Source of the DNA: Panthera uncia | Taxonomy: Eukaryota; Chordata; Mammalia; Carnivora; Felidae | Assembly (NCBI RefSeq): GCF_023721935.1 | Contig: NW_026057582.1 | Coordinates: 88,120,292-88,184,291, forward strand | Direction: 5' to 3' | Length of the DNA stretch: 64,000 nucleotides | Shown here: one piece after another, positions 33,431 through 45,545 of the stretch | How the letters are laid out: every line of letters begins with the position of its first letter | Position numbering within the stretch: the stretch's first letter is position 1 | The notes under the pieces: model-generated | The model's input: the letters and a program-made list of their open reading frames with translations, nothing else | Databases searched by the model: none | Told to the model about the DNA's origin: nothing | Translations under genes and position numbers: made by a program

Positions 33431-33597
33431 TGGGGTGCCTGGGTGGCTCAGTTGGTTAAGCATCCAATTTCAGCTCAGGTCATGATCTCAGGGTTTGTGG
33501 GTTTGAACCCTACGCTGGGCTCTGTGCTGACAGCTCAGAGCCTGGAGCCTGCTTCAATTCTGGGTCTCCCTCTCTCTTTGCCCCTCCCTCACTCATG

Positions 33598-33628
<31 letters not shown>

Positions 33629-33648
33629 AAAGTAAATAAACATTAAAA
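33431..33648 (+). mobile_element. Feliform SINE, sense
   Basis: GGGGTGCCTGGGTGGCTCAG head, A box TGGCTCAGTTGG, B-box region GTGGGTTTGAACCC (decayed), a TGTC repeat (GTCTGTCTGTCTGTC) in the body, and an AAGTAAATAAACATTAAAA tail. Target-site duplication not clear. Confidence 0.95.
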
Positions 33649-34589
33649 CTGTCCTCTTTCACTCTTTCAGCTGTGTGTCTTGTTTAGCTTAGAACCCCTC
33701 TTCCACCTCAACAGCCTCTGTGTCTCTGTCTAGTTCAGTATGCCTGCTCCTCTTTGTCCATACTGCAGGTCTTACAGAGTCCCTTTGACTCTCTACTCTT
33801 CTCTAGCCATTTTATGCCAAGGCTTTTTCCATTCTAATGAGAAGAATCTCTTTTCATTTTTTTTTTATCTCTGCCATCATCACTAGTTTTGTTTGTTTGT
33901 TTTCTGGGTCATGGTCATTACATTTCTGATTTCTGTTTTCCATATTTTTGCTTCCTGTATATGAATTCACAGCGAGAAAGTGTGGCAGTTCATTTTCCCC
34001 TCCACATTTGCTCCCATGTCAGGTTCTGTATACAGTAGCCTGACAGTTTTTTCTCTTTCCCCACCTGCCCCCTAATGACAGAGCTCAGATCATCTTATAT
34101 CATCTCTCCTGGTCTCACTGTCACAAGGTCACTGTTCACCTGGATCACACCATCTTCTACTTCTCTCACTGACTACCCAGTTCACCCTGGACCATCATGT
34201 GTTCCTGTCGTTGTGACCTGAACTGCTGGCTTACACACACTGAGTCTATCTCTTCTCTCAGGCTTGTTCCATATGCTTATGCAAGAACAGCTGCTCATCT
34301 ACTTCCATAGTCTTTGGAAGGAAAAAAAAAAAACTAACTTGAGAGACTGCCACACCATCAGACCAAAAATAACACCACAAACCTACAAATTTCCTTCTCT
34401 CTGATCTTTTCACTTTATCTAATTTAAGTGTTCCCCTTCTCAAATACCACCACCACCATGACATACATCTCACCACAGCTGACCAGATTCATCAACACAG
34501 TAATGCTGACTCAGGATAAAAGTCATAGGTGTCCATATCCTGCCTGGCACATGGGCTTTAGATTATTCCCTTGTACATCATCAGTAAAG
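33649..34589. other. Pyrimidine-rich DNA, possibly diverged L2 body
   Basis: Composition and phrases such as TCTCACTGACTACCCAGTTC resemble the body of an old L2 element leading into the recognisable L2 3' end that follows. Not firm. Confidence 0.35.
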
Positions 34590-34766
34590 GAGAGAGATCA
34601 CTACATACACGTAGTCTGCAAATCCCTTGGAGACAGAGACTATGTCATAGATTTTGTGGGTGCTTGTTTTTGTTGTTATTATTTTGTTTTTAACCTTGAG
34701 TGCCAAGCATTGTGCTGGGAACCTAGAAGGCCCCAAGTAATTCTTCTCGATATTTTGAACGACTGA
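34590..34766 (+). mobile_element. L2 3' end, sense
   Basis: CCCTTGGAGACAGAGACTATGTC (as two adjoining blocks), AGTGCCAAGCATTGTGCTGGG and TATTTTGAACGACTGAG fit the LINE-2 3' region. Ancient and non-coding. Confidence 0.65.
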
Positions 34767-37738
34767 GTAATTTAATTTCCCCTGAGTAAGGCTAGTTCAT
34801 TGACATCCCAGGAAGAGCGGCGATAAATTCCAATATAAGCCTACCTCCCCAAATTCCTCCCACCCTTGAAACGGATGTTTTTACAACCTTGCAGATTGGT
34901 CGAACACATTTTTGACCGAACAGTTTGTCAGTGTCTTAATGTAGACCATCTCACATGTTTTCTTTTTCTCAACTCTCTCTTCCTCATTTTCCCCACAGGT
35001 AATGATCCCTGAATTCATAACACCTCCTGCCTCAAGGTAATGATCCCTGAATTCCTATCTCCATCTGATTTTATTCATTTTTCTACTACATGCTTTCTTT
35101 AAAGAAACTTGGCACTCTTTTGTTCCCTATTTCTGTCTTGTTTTTGTTTTATTTTGCATAATTGAAAATTAAAATTAAAAATATCATTGATGACTGGGCA
35201 AAGAACTGCACATTTCAAAAACCCCTAAATTTGAGAGCTATTTTTTCTCCAAAACCATTCTCGGCTTTACCCCTGAGATAACCCATAGGAAAGTGATAAG
35301 CTGATGAGAAGAGATTGAGCTGCCATTCAAACACGCCCACCACCACACCCCCTTCTTCCATCTCAAGGATAAAATGATATTATTTATAGTATTTTGTAGT
35401 AACACCCCAGATTTAGCTCCAGAGGGTTATGCTTTATCTAAACAAGTTCTTTTGTCTCATGTTTACATTTATGGTAGCATAAAAAATCCTGCAAAACAAC
35501 AAGAAGGCAGCAGATAATATTTTTGAAATATCATTGGGAATCTTGGCAGTAAAATGTACTTAGGCTTCCAAACAGATATAAAGTCATTTCTCAAAGGAAC
35601 AGACAAATTTATAGGGTTAGTAGATGATGATTAGGCTTAAAAAGGGGGCTACTCAAATAGAATCACAGAACCCTTTCCTTAGCAATACCTTAAGGGACAG
35701 AGGTTTGAAGGAGCTGAAACAGCCTCGGAGCCTTGGCCAGAATTCTCCTTAGCTTGCCCCACCTTGTTTAGGTGCTTTGGAACTTTGTGACAAGCTATAT
35801 GTTATTGGAGGTGCAAGCTAATGACATTAGAACTCAAGCCAGTTTGAAGAGAGGCTTTGTTGTAAAAATAATATTATAGATCAAATCCCATATTTGTCAT
35901 TTGTCTTGCTTTCTGGATAAAAGAAGAACGTGGCAAAACATGATTCACATTCCCACAGGGTAACAATGGCTGCTGCTGGGCAATGATTTTCTCATTTGAA
36001 TAGTTCCTGTCTAGCTCACCATGGTGTTTACCATCTCCTCATGTATTTCACTTCATTCATTTAAGTAACTTGGTTGAACTCTGGAGCCATTCCCAATTTC
36101 TACCAGAAGCCTTCTGAAAGGTAAGGGTAAATTTATTCAAGAATGATCCCTTGCAAACTGGCCTCCTCATGTTCAGCAGAAGCTGGGTATAGCCCATTGC
36201 TTATGGCAATCAGTGGTGGTCTGGACCATAATCCACCTCTGATAATAATGAAAAGTAAGATTGGTTCTTCCTCCACCATGGATATGGCTGTGATAAATTG
36301 TGCTACTGGCTTGCCATGTCATATGATTGCAACTGTAAGGCTTGAGACTGATCCCTTGACCGTGTCAGAGGAGAGGGAGTCCTCACCCTCAACCAGGTTA
36401 AGCTGAGCTAGCAGGATATGGCCAAATATATAATTTTACTACACTATGTGATTCTGGCCCCTCATCACACCAGCATGGGCCAGTGATAGTTTTGTCATAC
36501 AACTTAGAAGAGTTAGGGTTTCCTGCCCAGAGTCTGATTCTTAACCTTGTGAGATCTCTGTGCTCAGTCCTAACATGTAACAGGCAATAGGGGCTCACAT
36601 TTCTGCTACCTCTCTGTTTCTTGGAATTTACCCGTGACCCTGCTACGGTAAGCTTTGTGAGAGTGCTTGTTGACTATTTGCCCTTGTTTCCATAACAATT
36701 GGTACCAGACATCTGACCAAAGACCCATCCAGGACTTCCAGTGTAAATAAAAGGATTAGAGATCAAAGTCCTGCCTTGCGGATAGGATAAGTCTTACAGG
36801 TGTCTAGTTTGGGCAGCATAGCTGGCTACTGGCATGGCTGATCACAGTTAATGGAAACTAGCCCATGAAGTCCTCAGAAATGGAAGATTAGCAGGAATAA
36901 GACGACCTATATTAAATTCCTAGGTTGTTGATAAAGGTTTTAAGAGTCAGAAAGGAGTGAGCTACATTTAGGGTAATATTGAACTATGCCCCCTCATAAA
37001 CTACACACATTCATACGTGTGCACATACACATACACACACAATGGAGATGAACTCACCAGATGTTTACTGAAGGACTGACTGACTGGTTGGTGTAAGATA
37101 GAGGAGATATTAGAGGAGTATGAAGGCCGTCTATAAGATGGGGATAAAGGCGGCTCCCAAATAGAATCCCAAATAGAATAGAGGGATAGCTGACCATTTC
37201 CTTGACACTCCAAAGTCACTGAGTGACCCAGAGGTTGATGCAGAGACACAGGCTATCAGACTACAGAAGGCTCCACATGGAATTCATATACTAGATGGAC
37301 AACTCTGTTTCCTTTTCAGTTTGGTGACACAACATGAGAAAACATAAGACTGTGCTTCTCCCACAACGATGACCTTCCTCAGCCAACATGTCCTGATGAC
37401 AGACCAGTACCAGAAGTGATATGGGGAGAGACGATAGCCATCTTAGTGTCTGCAAATAAAATAACCTTTCCCCCAGTCCTATTGCTCTTTTGCCAAATTA
37501 AGATATGCCACAAGTACATGCCAATAAAACTGATGGTCACCAATGTGTCCTTAGAGGCTAAGCAAGGCACACAGTACAACTATTCCTTCCTTTAACATGA
37601 CACAGGTTCCTCAGTCACAGAAAAGGCTTGGGAGCCCTGGATGGATGAACTTTGTTTAACCTTTGAACCACAGCCAATGATACCAGTCGTCTTACTTCTC
37701 TGGACTTGACCATGTACTCTTCCTCGGGCTATTCTTAC
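34767..37738. other. Unassigned DNA
   Basis: No gene recognised. A 20-bp direct repeat, AGGTAATGATCCCTGAATTC, occurs at 34997-35016 and 35035-35054. From about 36000 the sequence is GC-richer and could hide an old LTR-element interior (sense frame 36143-36406, antisense frames 36398-36598 and 37379-37579), but I see no diagnostic motif. Confidence 0.4.
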
Positions 37739-37754
37739 AAATTCTTACAAAGTG

Positions 37755-37995
37755 GGGCACCTGGATGGCTCAGTCTGTTAAGCATCTGACTCTTGATTTC
37801 TGCTCAGGTCATGGTCTCAGGGTGGTGAGATCAAGCCCCATGATGGAGCCTGCTTAATATATTCTCATTCTCATTCTCATTCTCTCTCTCTCTCTCTCTC
37901 TCTCCCTCCCTCTTTTCCTCCCTCCCTCCCTCCCTCTTTCCTGCCCCTCTCCCTGCTCATGCAAGCTCTCTTTCTCTAAAACAAACAAAAACCCA
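37755..37995 (+). mobile_element. Older carnivore SINE (SINEC type), sense
   Basis: GGGCACCTGGATGGCTCAG head and the older-type body GACTCTTGATTTCTGCTCAGG with GGTGAGATCAAGCCCCATG instead of the cat-type GTTCGAGCCC segment. The body holds TTCTCA repeats, CT repeats and CCCT repeats. The tail is AAACAAACAAAAACCC. A 16-bp target-site duplication AAATTCTTAYAAAGTG lies at 37739-37754 and 37996-38011, one mismatch. Confidence 0.94.
37859..37943. repeat. Compound (TTCTCA)n-(CT)n-(CCCT)n tract in SINE
   Basis: Three successive pyrimidine microsatellites inside the SINE body; strand-asymmetric and slippage-prone. Confidence 0.9.
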
Positions 37996-38011
37996 AAATT
38001 CTTATAAAGTG

Positions 38012-39649
38012 GACCCTCTATGCTTTGGATGAATATGATCAACACTCTGGAATTAGTCACTTGGTCAATATTGACCATCTTTTAGAGTTTCCCATACAAA
38101 TTGAAATAGTACAAGTTGTTTATATAATAAAGCATGCCATACAGTTAGAGGCCATCTTTGGGAAATGGACTGTGTATTAAGAAATAACTTGTCTGACTGC
38201 CTGTGTATGGCCTCTCAAGAAATGAGTTGAAGAATTCCTTCAAAATTCTATGGAAACGAGGTATAGCCCAAGATTCCTGTTCAACAAATACATTTGGAAA
38301 CAAGTCCTCCAAACTGCCTTCCACATTATGCCAGGGAAGGGCTAGGGGTGACATGGTGACATGTTGCTATTGTCACAGTGACATGTTGCTACTAGCTTGC
38401 CAGCCATATGGCAAAGCCATTTTCTAAAGTCACTGGCAAAGTCAGATGGCTATAATTTCCAGGCTTATACCTCTGCCCTGGGTCACAACAGAGGAAAGTT
38501 TCTGCTTCCTAATCATAAAATTTACAAGCCCCTTAATGAAGAGTCGGGATCCAATTCCTGGAATCTGATATTCAGTTATGCCGGATTTCTGTGTGTTATT
38601 GTAGAATGCAACCGGCAATTCAAGACCTATGTAATTACCATTGCTCATGTCACTATGAGCTTTCCCTACTGAAATAAATCAGGCCTGGTGTGAATGCTGC
38701 TTGGGTATGTATCTTCATTTGCAGGATACCACCTGAGGAGTTTGCTTCCCCCGCCCCCCCCCCCCGGAAAACTTCTGTAATATCTTATATTTTCTTACCT
38801 AGTTATACTAAATCCTTCAACATTTTCCTATTTGTTTGTAGGGTACTCCTATGTAGGATATTAACAGTATTGATGGATTTTTTAAATATAGAAATGCTGG
38901 ATGTTGGGGGAAACAAGGATGGATTTAAGTCCTATTTTAAAATTCTGGATGCCCTTATATTTTGTGGGGATTTTTATAGTGCTAATAGGAAAGGGGTGTT
39001 TAATACAAAATACCAGTAGCCCACAGGAAATTCAACAGGAACACTAACAAGTTCACCTTTTTTTTTTTTTTTTTTTTTTTTGTCTTGAAAATACCTTCAG
39101 TAGGGCTTATCTATAGATGTTCTTGCTCACTGGGCAGGTATTTGAAGCCTAGCCATGCAAAGGGCTGATTCTCAGACTCTGACAAATACTTTGAGGGTCT
39201 AGTAAGAAGCCCAAGAAAAGGGGATTGGAGCTCAGTAATTCTAATTTGAATATAAAAGAATGTTTTTCTATTTTATTTCTCAAACTGGTGAGGCAGGAAC
39301 TATCAATAACATTATTTCAAGTGTTTGATGAATTTGTATAGCAGATTCAATTTACCTAGCCAATTTTAAGTAATCAAAATTAAATTATTTATAAGTCAGT
39401 AGAATGTGGGTAATAAATTCTGAGAAGCTCAAAAGAAAGTACATAGTAATATTAAAACTGTTATACAATCAAACCATATTTCCTTTTGCATCTAAAAATT
39501 ACTTTTTAAATAACCCTGTCAGTGTCATTTGCTTATTGTTTCTTAAATCATAGTTCCATCCTCTTAGTTATTTTCATAATAGATAAATTTGAAGCTTAGA
39601 ACTGGGTCACTCAGGTCTTTCTTATGCTTGTCTCCTCCCAATTCAAAAT
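38012..39649. other. Unassigned DNA
   Basis: No gene recognised. Contains a short 22-bp-offset direct repeat GTGACATGTTGCTA (38356-38369, 38378-38391), a C-rich run near 38750-38765 and a T24 run at 39058-39081. Confidence 0.4.
39058..39081. repeat. T24 homopolymer
   Basis: Uninterrupted thymines with no SINE or L1 attached that I can recognise. Confidence 0.95.
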
Positions 39650-39664
39650 ATATGTGTCTCCTTT

Positions 39665-39882
39665 TTTTAAAATTTTTTTTAATGTTTATTTACTTTTGAG
39701 AGCGAGAGAAAGAGCACGCGAGAGTGGGGGGAGGGGCAGAGAGGAGGGAGTCACAGAATCTGAAGCAGGCTCCAGGCTCCATGCTGTCAGGACAGAGTCC
39801 TGATGCAGGGCTCAAATTCAGGAACCGCCAACATCGTGACCTGAGCCAAAGTCAGATGCTTAACTGAGCCACCCAGACCCCC
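39665..39882 (-). mobile_element. Feliform SINE, antisense
   Basis: T-rich left tail, GA body, right antisense head TTAACTGAGCCACCCAGACC. The antisense A box has lost four bases (TTAACTGAGCC instead of TTAACCGACTGAGCC). Imperfect target-site duplication RYATGTRTCTC on both sides. Confidence 0.94.
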
Positions 39883-41645
39883 TACATGTATCTCTTAATA
39901 GTACCATATTCACAAGCTTACAGGTAGGCTCAATGCTGGGAAGTAGCAGGACGAATCCATGTTAGAAAATTCTTAGAATGCCTACCTTCTTTCTGACCAC
40001 ATAGCAAAAAGAAAATTAAAAAAAAAAAAAAAAGAAGGAAAGAGAATGGAAAAGGAAAAAGAAAAAATAAGAAAGAAAAAGAAAGAAAAAGAAAAAAAGC
40101 ATTAGTTGCTTTTATATAAATTTATTTTCCAGAGCACACATGTGTTGCTTTATCATCTTGTCTTTACTTAGTATGAGAACTGGGATTACTACACCTACTA
40201 ATCAGTGCTAGAAAATCAAGTGGTAAAGACTGGAAGAGGGAATTACCGTAAAACTGCTTTGGTGGTCTTCATCAAGTCCAAAACAAACAAAGTCAGTGGT
40301 TTCAGTTAAAGTAGAAATAAGAGGGAAACTGTCATTTTACTGCTGTAATCATCTTTTTTCCATTTCTAAGATATTTGAGGATCTGCTTAACTAGTACAGA
40401 TATTATTAAATGGGAAACAAAGGGAGAAATCAAACAAATGTGCCATTTTATTTTAGCCTTGCTGAAATTCCCAAATCCCTCTGATTTTGTTTCTCTTTTG
40501 TTTTTCAGACAGCCTCAGTGAATTAGATCACAGTCAGCCTCTTGAGACAGAATTAATCACTCATATGTTTTTTTTTTTAATCTATTGAATGAATAAGAGA
40601 GGGAGAAAAAAGCAACCAAAATGCTTGCTCAGTTCTTCATATTTGGCCATCTGCCAAATTTATCTGAGGTCATCCTTAGTGGACCCATAAGCTCTTTGGT
40701 GAGCTTTCAGTTGCCATGTTAGCTCTTATGTACCCCTATTTAATCGTCTATAGATTAATGTTCCACTTTGTTCTCTACTCCTTTTTGTTTCCTGGGCCAT
40801 CTGATATTACCACATAGGTTACACAAACCATGAACTGAGAGCCTGAAAGAAATTGTAAGAGTCTTGTAAAGAAATCAGGATGGATGTGGCAAAAGTATAA
40901 ATAAAATAGCAAAATAGAACAGAGACCTTTCCCCAAAACACCACTGAACTGAAAGAAGGTTCTATAGAGGATGGAGACGGAAGAAAAGAATATAAAGCAA
41001 TTGTTCTGTTTTAATGCTGCAGGATACAAAAATTGAATGGATACTCTGCAACATGCAAATGTACCCAGAATACCTGACATCAACATTGCTTAAGCAAGCT
41101 GATGTGATCCAGCAAGGATAATAAAGTAGTATGAGGCTCTGTGCTTTGGAGCTGACAGAGAGTGAAGCTGTTTGGAACAGAAGTCTGATGGAAACACATC
41201 GTAAGCCAATATACAAGAGCAGAAGAAGCAGAAGGAGAGTTAGATGTAGGATTTGCATCCTGAGTGGCTGAGCGTTCTCAAGGTTCTCTCCTCCCTCCTA
41301 CCTGCCATTGGGCCTCTTACACTGTAACTCGGAAGGCCCTGTATGATTGGGAACCAATTTCCCACATCTTTCTCTTCCATTCATGCCTCCTTACCTGGCC
41401 TCCTAGATCCTAACTTTTCCCTGGTGATAGTGCCTTCCATATTCCTGTAACCATACCTCTGACACGTGGAGGAGGGGACAGAGTTGGAAGAATTAATGTT
41501 TTTATTTTTGTTCTTTGCTGGCTCTACTAGGCCATTCAGATGAAGAAATTTTATCATAAAAGGGACTGGAGCAAAGGCCATGTTATCCGTATGACACACT
41601 CTTCATCCTAGTCACCTTTACCTGTATAGACTTCAGGCACGCCAG
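39883..41645. other. Unassigned DNA with A-rich tract
   Basis: An A/GA-rich low-complexity stretch at 40014-40100 (A16 then GAAAA/GAAAAA units). No gene or family recognised elsewhere; the 98-105 codon antisense frames at 40775-41258 lack domain signals. Confidence 0.4.
40014..40100. repeat. A-rich (GAAAA)n-type low-complexity tract
   Basis: Poly-A followed by irregular GAAA/GAAAAA repeats, nearly all purine over about 85 bp. Confidence 0.92.
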
Positions 41646-41830
41646 CCGGCAGCTGAGCTTGCTTGAATTTATACATCAGTTCTGCCACTTCCCTATCTTG
41701 GCTTTAGGCAAATCCCTAGAACTATCAGGTCAGTTTACATGTCTGCAAAATGGAGATAATGACACCTATTTTAGGAAAATGTTAAGGGAAACAACAATGA
41801 TGCAATGGGAAGGAAACAACTGTAATTTTC
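41646..41830 (+). mobile_element. MIR, sense
   Basis: CAGTTCTGCCACTTCCCTATC, AGGCAAATCCCTAGAAC, AGTTTACATGTCTGCAAAATGG and GAGATAATGACACCTATTTT follow the MIR core order. Confidence 0.75.
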
Positions 41831-42546
41831 TGGAAATGTATTACTTGGTGGTGACTGATGAGATTATTGATATTGTCAAATGTCTCAAGATTTTAGCATC
41901 TGTTCCAAATTTTCTTTTCCAACCTATCAGTTAAATCATCCTCCAGGACTTCAACATCCTGTGATGGTGACCACTTTATCTCTCTAGCAATTATACTCTA
42001 CTATACCTCTCCTGACCTACATTTCTTCCATTCTCAGACACAAATGTTTCAAAGTTTCAGTTTCTGTTGGGAGCATTTTCCAAGTGATATTTTGTAATGT
42101 TCAACCATTTTTTTTCTTAAAATCTTGCTACTTGAATTATTGTGTTTCTTACAACTGATGTCATTAGAACTGAAGAAATATGACAATTCCCCGTCTCAGC
42201 TGATATCTTTACCATCTCCTACCTGTCCCATGTTCATGGCACTTCATTAATGACTTCCACCCATTGTAGGTTGCCGCCTCAGAAAATCTTTCTAGGTAAC
42301 CCCTCTAGAGGATCCAGTTCTCCCATCCAATCCTGGATTTCCTCGATTCTTTTCAGAATTTCCTTCAAAGCTATCTATCAAACTTGGGACAAGTACAGGA
42401 ATCCCCTTTGCCTTCAGTAGCCATGGATCACGTTCCCTGAAACTCAGACTTCATTCCTCTCTTTTACTCTACAGCTCTAAGCTAACCACACCCAGCCCAG
42501 GCTTCTGAGCCCTGTTCTACCTTCCCAAAAAAGACAGACATCAATC
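41831..42546. other. Unassigned pyrimidine-rich DNA
   Basis: No gene recognised. Phrases near 42210-42520 resemble an L2 body but are too diverged to call. Confidence 0.35.
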
Positions 42547-42740
42547 CCTAGGGAAGAGGTCAGAAACCTTTTTTTGTAAAGGATCAGGTAGTAACTATTT
42601 TAGTCAGTATGAACCACATGGCTTCTGTCACAACTATTCAACTCTGTCATGGTAGTGTCAAAGTAGCGATAGACATATATGTAAACAAGTGAGTTCTGCA
42701 GTGTTCCAATAAAACATTACTTACAAAATCAGGTGGTAAG
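42547..42740 (+). mobile_element. hAT-Charlie-like DNA transposon, 5' part (split)
   Basis: Non-autonomous element: AGAGGTCAGAAACCTTTTTT, TGTAAAGGATCAGGTAGTAAC, ACAACTATTCAACTCTGTCA and GTGTTCCAATAAAACATTAC. Its left terminal inverted repeat (CTAGGGAAGAGGTCAGAAAC) pairs with CTAGGGCAAGAGTCAGCAAAC from the reverse complement of 43608-43628. Strand is given relative to the usual consensus presentation. Subfamily not assigned. Confidence 0.75.
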
Positions 42741-43570
42741 GGATGACTCACACATTGCTGTTAGTAATGTAAAATAGCACAGCTAGTCTGTAAAACAGTT
42801 TTCTAGTGTCTTATAAAATTAAACATGCAGTTACCGTGTGACCCCAACAATTGCACTATTTGGGCATTTATCCCAGAGAAATGAAAACTTATGTTCACAT
42901 AAAAACCTATATGCAAATGTTCCTAACAGCTCGTTTATTATAATAAAACCCTGAAAACAACCCAGAGGCCCTTCAATAGGTGAAAAGTAAACAAATCATG
43001 GTAGATTCATATCTTGTAATATTAGCCACCAATAAAAGATACGAACTTCCGAAATACACAACAACCTGGAAAAATTTCCAGGGAATAATACTGAGTGGAA
43101 AAAGCCAATCCAAAAAGATTTCATAGTGTATAACTCTATCTATATAACCATTCTGAGATTACAATGGAGAAAAGATTAGTGGTTTCCAGGCGAGGTTGGG
43201 GTTGGGGAGAGAGGTGAGTGTGGTTATATAAAAGGGCAGCATAAGAGATCCTTATGGTCATCGAACTATTCTGTATCTTGACGCAGGTGGTAGATATATG
43301 AAGCCAAACGTGATAAAACTGAACAGAACTAAACACATACACACATGCACACACATACACATGAATATAAGAAAAACTGGGGAAATCTGAATAAGATTGT
43401 TATTTTGTCAGTGTTTTCGTTATGATATTATACTGGAGTTTTATAAGACATTATAGAAACTACTGTGAGTAAAGGTTACATGGGAGGGATATCTACTATT
43501 TTTTTTTTTTTTTTACAATTTTTATGTCAACCTACAATTATTTGAAAATAAAAAGTTTAACAATAGTAAT
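42741..43570 (+). mobile_element. L1M 3' fragment inserted into the hAT element
   Basis: L1 ORF2 tail and 3' UTR: CACATTGCTGTTAGTAATGT, GTGTGACCCCAACAATTGCA, TATCCCAGAGAAATGAAAAC, ACAACCTGGAAAAATTTCC, ending CAACCTACAATTATTTGAAAA and AATAAAAAGTTT. The flanks AATCAGGTGGTAAG (42727-42740) and AAACAGGTGGCAGG (43571-43584) match at 11 of 14 positions and are read as its target-site duplication. Confidence 0.85.
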
Positions 43571-43628
43571 AAACAGGTGGCAGGTCAGATTTGGCCTGTG
43601 GGCTCTAGTTTGCTGACTCTTGCCCTAG
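43571..43628 (+). mobile_element. hAT-Charlie-like DNA transposon, 3' part (split)
   Basis: GTCAGATTTGGCCTGTGGGC followed by GTTTGCTGACTCTTGCCCTA is the expected 3' end of the element begun at 42547. The right terminal inverted repeat is intact enough to pair with the left one. The flanks ATCAATC and AACAATC may be remnants of the 8-bp duplication typical of hAT elements. Confidence 0.75.
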
Positions 43629-44904
43629 AACAATCATTTCTTCATCTGTTTTTAAAATCTAGCTTCCACAAATATGGTTTCCAATTTTCTACTTCTGGTC
43701 CTTGACTCTCTCTCTCTTGATCTATTTACTTGTTCCCAATTGCCGGCTCCTTGACTAACATTGCTACATGCTAATCTCAAAATTAAGTTACCATCTACAA
43801 CTAAGTTATCTTCAATCTGAATCCTACCTTCCATAAAACACCTGTTTCTTCTTCTCTTTGCAGGTCCTTGCTCTGTGAATGGCATCAAGAAATCCTATCA
43901 GTCAGATTCGATCAAAAGTCAAGAGTCACCTCTGTTTCTTCTTTTACCCTCTGTAACCAAAAATGTGACAGGATCTATATTTCTATTCCCCAAGATGCAT
44001 CTACTACTGATTCCTACTGCTATGCCTCTGGGTCAGGTTTTTCTTATTTACCATTTAAAGTATTATCAGAATCTTCTATGTGGTTCCCTCTTGCCTGTTT
44101 CTCTCCATTAAGCCATTCTACTCTGGCTCACAGTTCTAAAGAGGGTACTGTCTTGCTGAAATCCACTGTCCAACTCTCTTTTATTTAAGGAGGGAAATCC
44201 AGAGTCTTCAGCCTGCCAAGTGGGGCTCTCTCCATCTTTTCCTCAGCTTGTCTTTCTACTCTTGTTACCTATTCATCCTCTATGGACCAGCTGGAAAGGA
44301 ATGTTTTATATTTCTTACACATTTGTCTCTTGATATCTTTATTCTTTCCTCTGGCTGCATGCCTACTTTCCCACCTCTGCCAGTCAAAATTCTTTCAGAT
44401 GATGATCAAAATAAGTCAGTCTGTCAGAATGCACCGTTACACTTCATAGACATAACGAATATGGGCATTAGGAAGAATTTTCTTACCAAGAGGCAATGGC
44501 AACAGTATTGATTTACAACACAACACTGTCCAGAGAAACCACAAGCTTGGCAGGAAGGATGCATGTATGTGCTGGTGGGCAAGGCACACACTGTATTTAA
44601 CTAAGCAGCATTGATTTATGTTTGTGATAGGGTGCCAGGAGGCAAGGGAAAAACAAATGAGATTCGGTAAAAAAAAAAAAAATCAAATACTGTTTTTAAC
44701 AGAATAATTTAAAAATTACACTGACATCCCTCTTGTGTGTGTTCTGCACCACATCATCACAGGATATCCTCTCATGGCCTTTCTGATCTCCAAATAATAC
44801 TGAATTAATACTGGTATATGTAGATTTTTACTGACAGTGTGGGGTAATGTAGATTCAGGGATGGCTGAATCCAGATGTGCAAATCATATCTGTGGGGATC
44901 TCTC
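43629..44904. other. Unassigned pyrimidine-rich DNA
   Basis: No gene recognised; the 106- and 78-codon overlapping sense frames at 43868-44188 use different frames and have no domain. Some phrases near 44160-44400 resemble a diverged L2 body. Confidence 0.4.
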
Positions 44905-44917
44905 TCTCCACTCTTTT

Positions 44918-45142
44918 TTAATAACGTTTATTTATTTTGAGAGAGAGAGAGAGAGAGAGTGAGAGAGAGAGAGAGAGAGAAGGGGAGGGGCAGAAAGAGA
45001 GGAAGATAATCTTAGGCAGGCTCTGCACTGTTAGTGCGGAGCCCAATGTGGGGCTTGAACCCATGAACTGTGTGAGATCATGACCTGAGCCAAAACCAGG
45101 AGTACGACTCTCAACTGACTGAGCCACCTAGACACCCCACTC
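44918..45142 (-). mobile_element. Feliform SINE, antisense
   Basis: T-rich tail, a long GA repeat (44939-44980), right antisense head CAACTGACTGAGCCACCTAG. Target-site duplication TCTCCACTCTTT at 44905-44916 and 45145-45156, identical. Confidence 0.95.
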
Positions 45143-45329
45143 TTTCTCCACTCTTTGACACCACTTTACTTTATTTTGACTTTATTTTCAGATGGGTTTC
45201 CCTTTCTGGTGAGAAAAACAACTACTAAGTAGAAGCTTGAGTCTCTCAAAGCCTAGCTCCATGATTTCCTCTACTGAATACTGTTATCCTTGCCTTTAAT
45301 CCCCTGTGCCAACCTGTTCAAGCAGCTTT
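45143..45329. other. Unassigned DNA
   Basis: Short stretch between SINE and L1M tail; nothing recognised. Confidence 0.4.
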
Positions 45330-45545
45330 TATGGCACTTATATAAACAATCTGTAGGGACATAAAGCAAATCAGTTGTTCCCAGGAATGGAGGAGGATGC
45401 CCTACCATGGGTCACAACGGAGGTGATCTTTAGCGCAGTTTTTGGTTTCACAGGTCTATACAATTGTCAAAAATTATTGAATTGTATACTTTAAATGGAT
45501 GTAGTCTATTGCATGTAAATTATTCTTCAGTAAAGTTCATCAAGG
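45330..45545 (+). mobile_element. L1M 3' end, sense
   Basis: Typical L1M terminus: AATTATTGAATTGTATACTT, TAAATGGATGTAGTCTATTG and CATGTAAATTATTCTTCAGT. Short, 5' truncated. Confidence 0.75.

Noticed and set aside
43868..44188. 106-codon sense frame
   Set aside because: No domain; overlaps a second sense frame of similar length in another phase, typical of pyrimidine-rich non-coding DNA.
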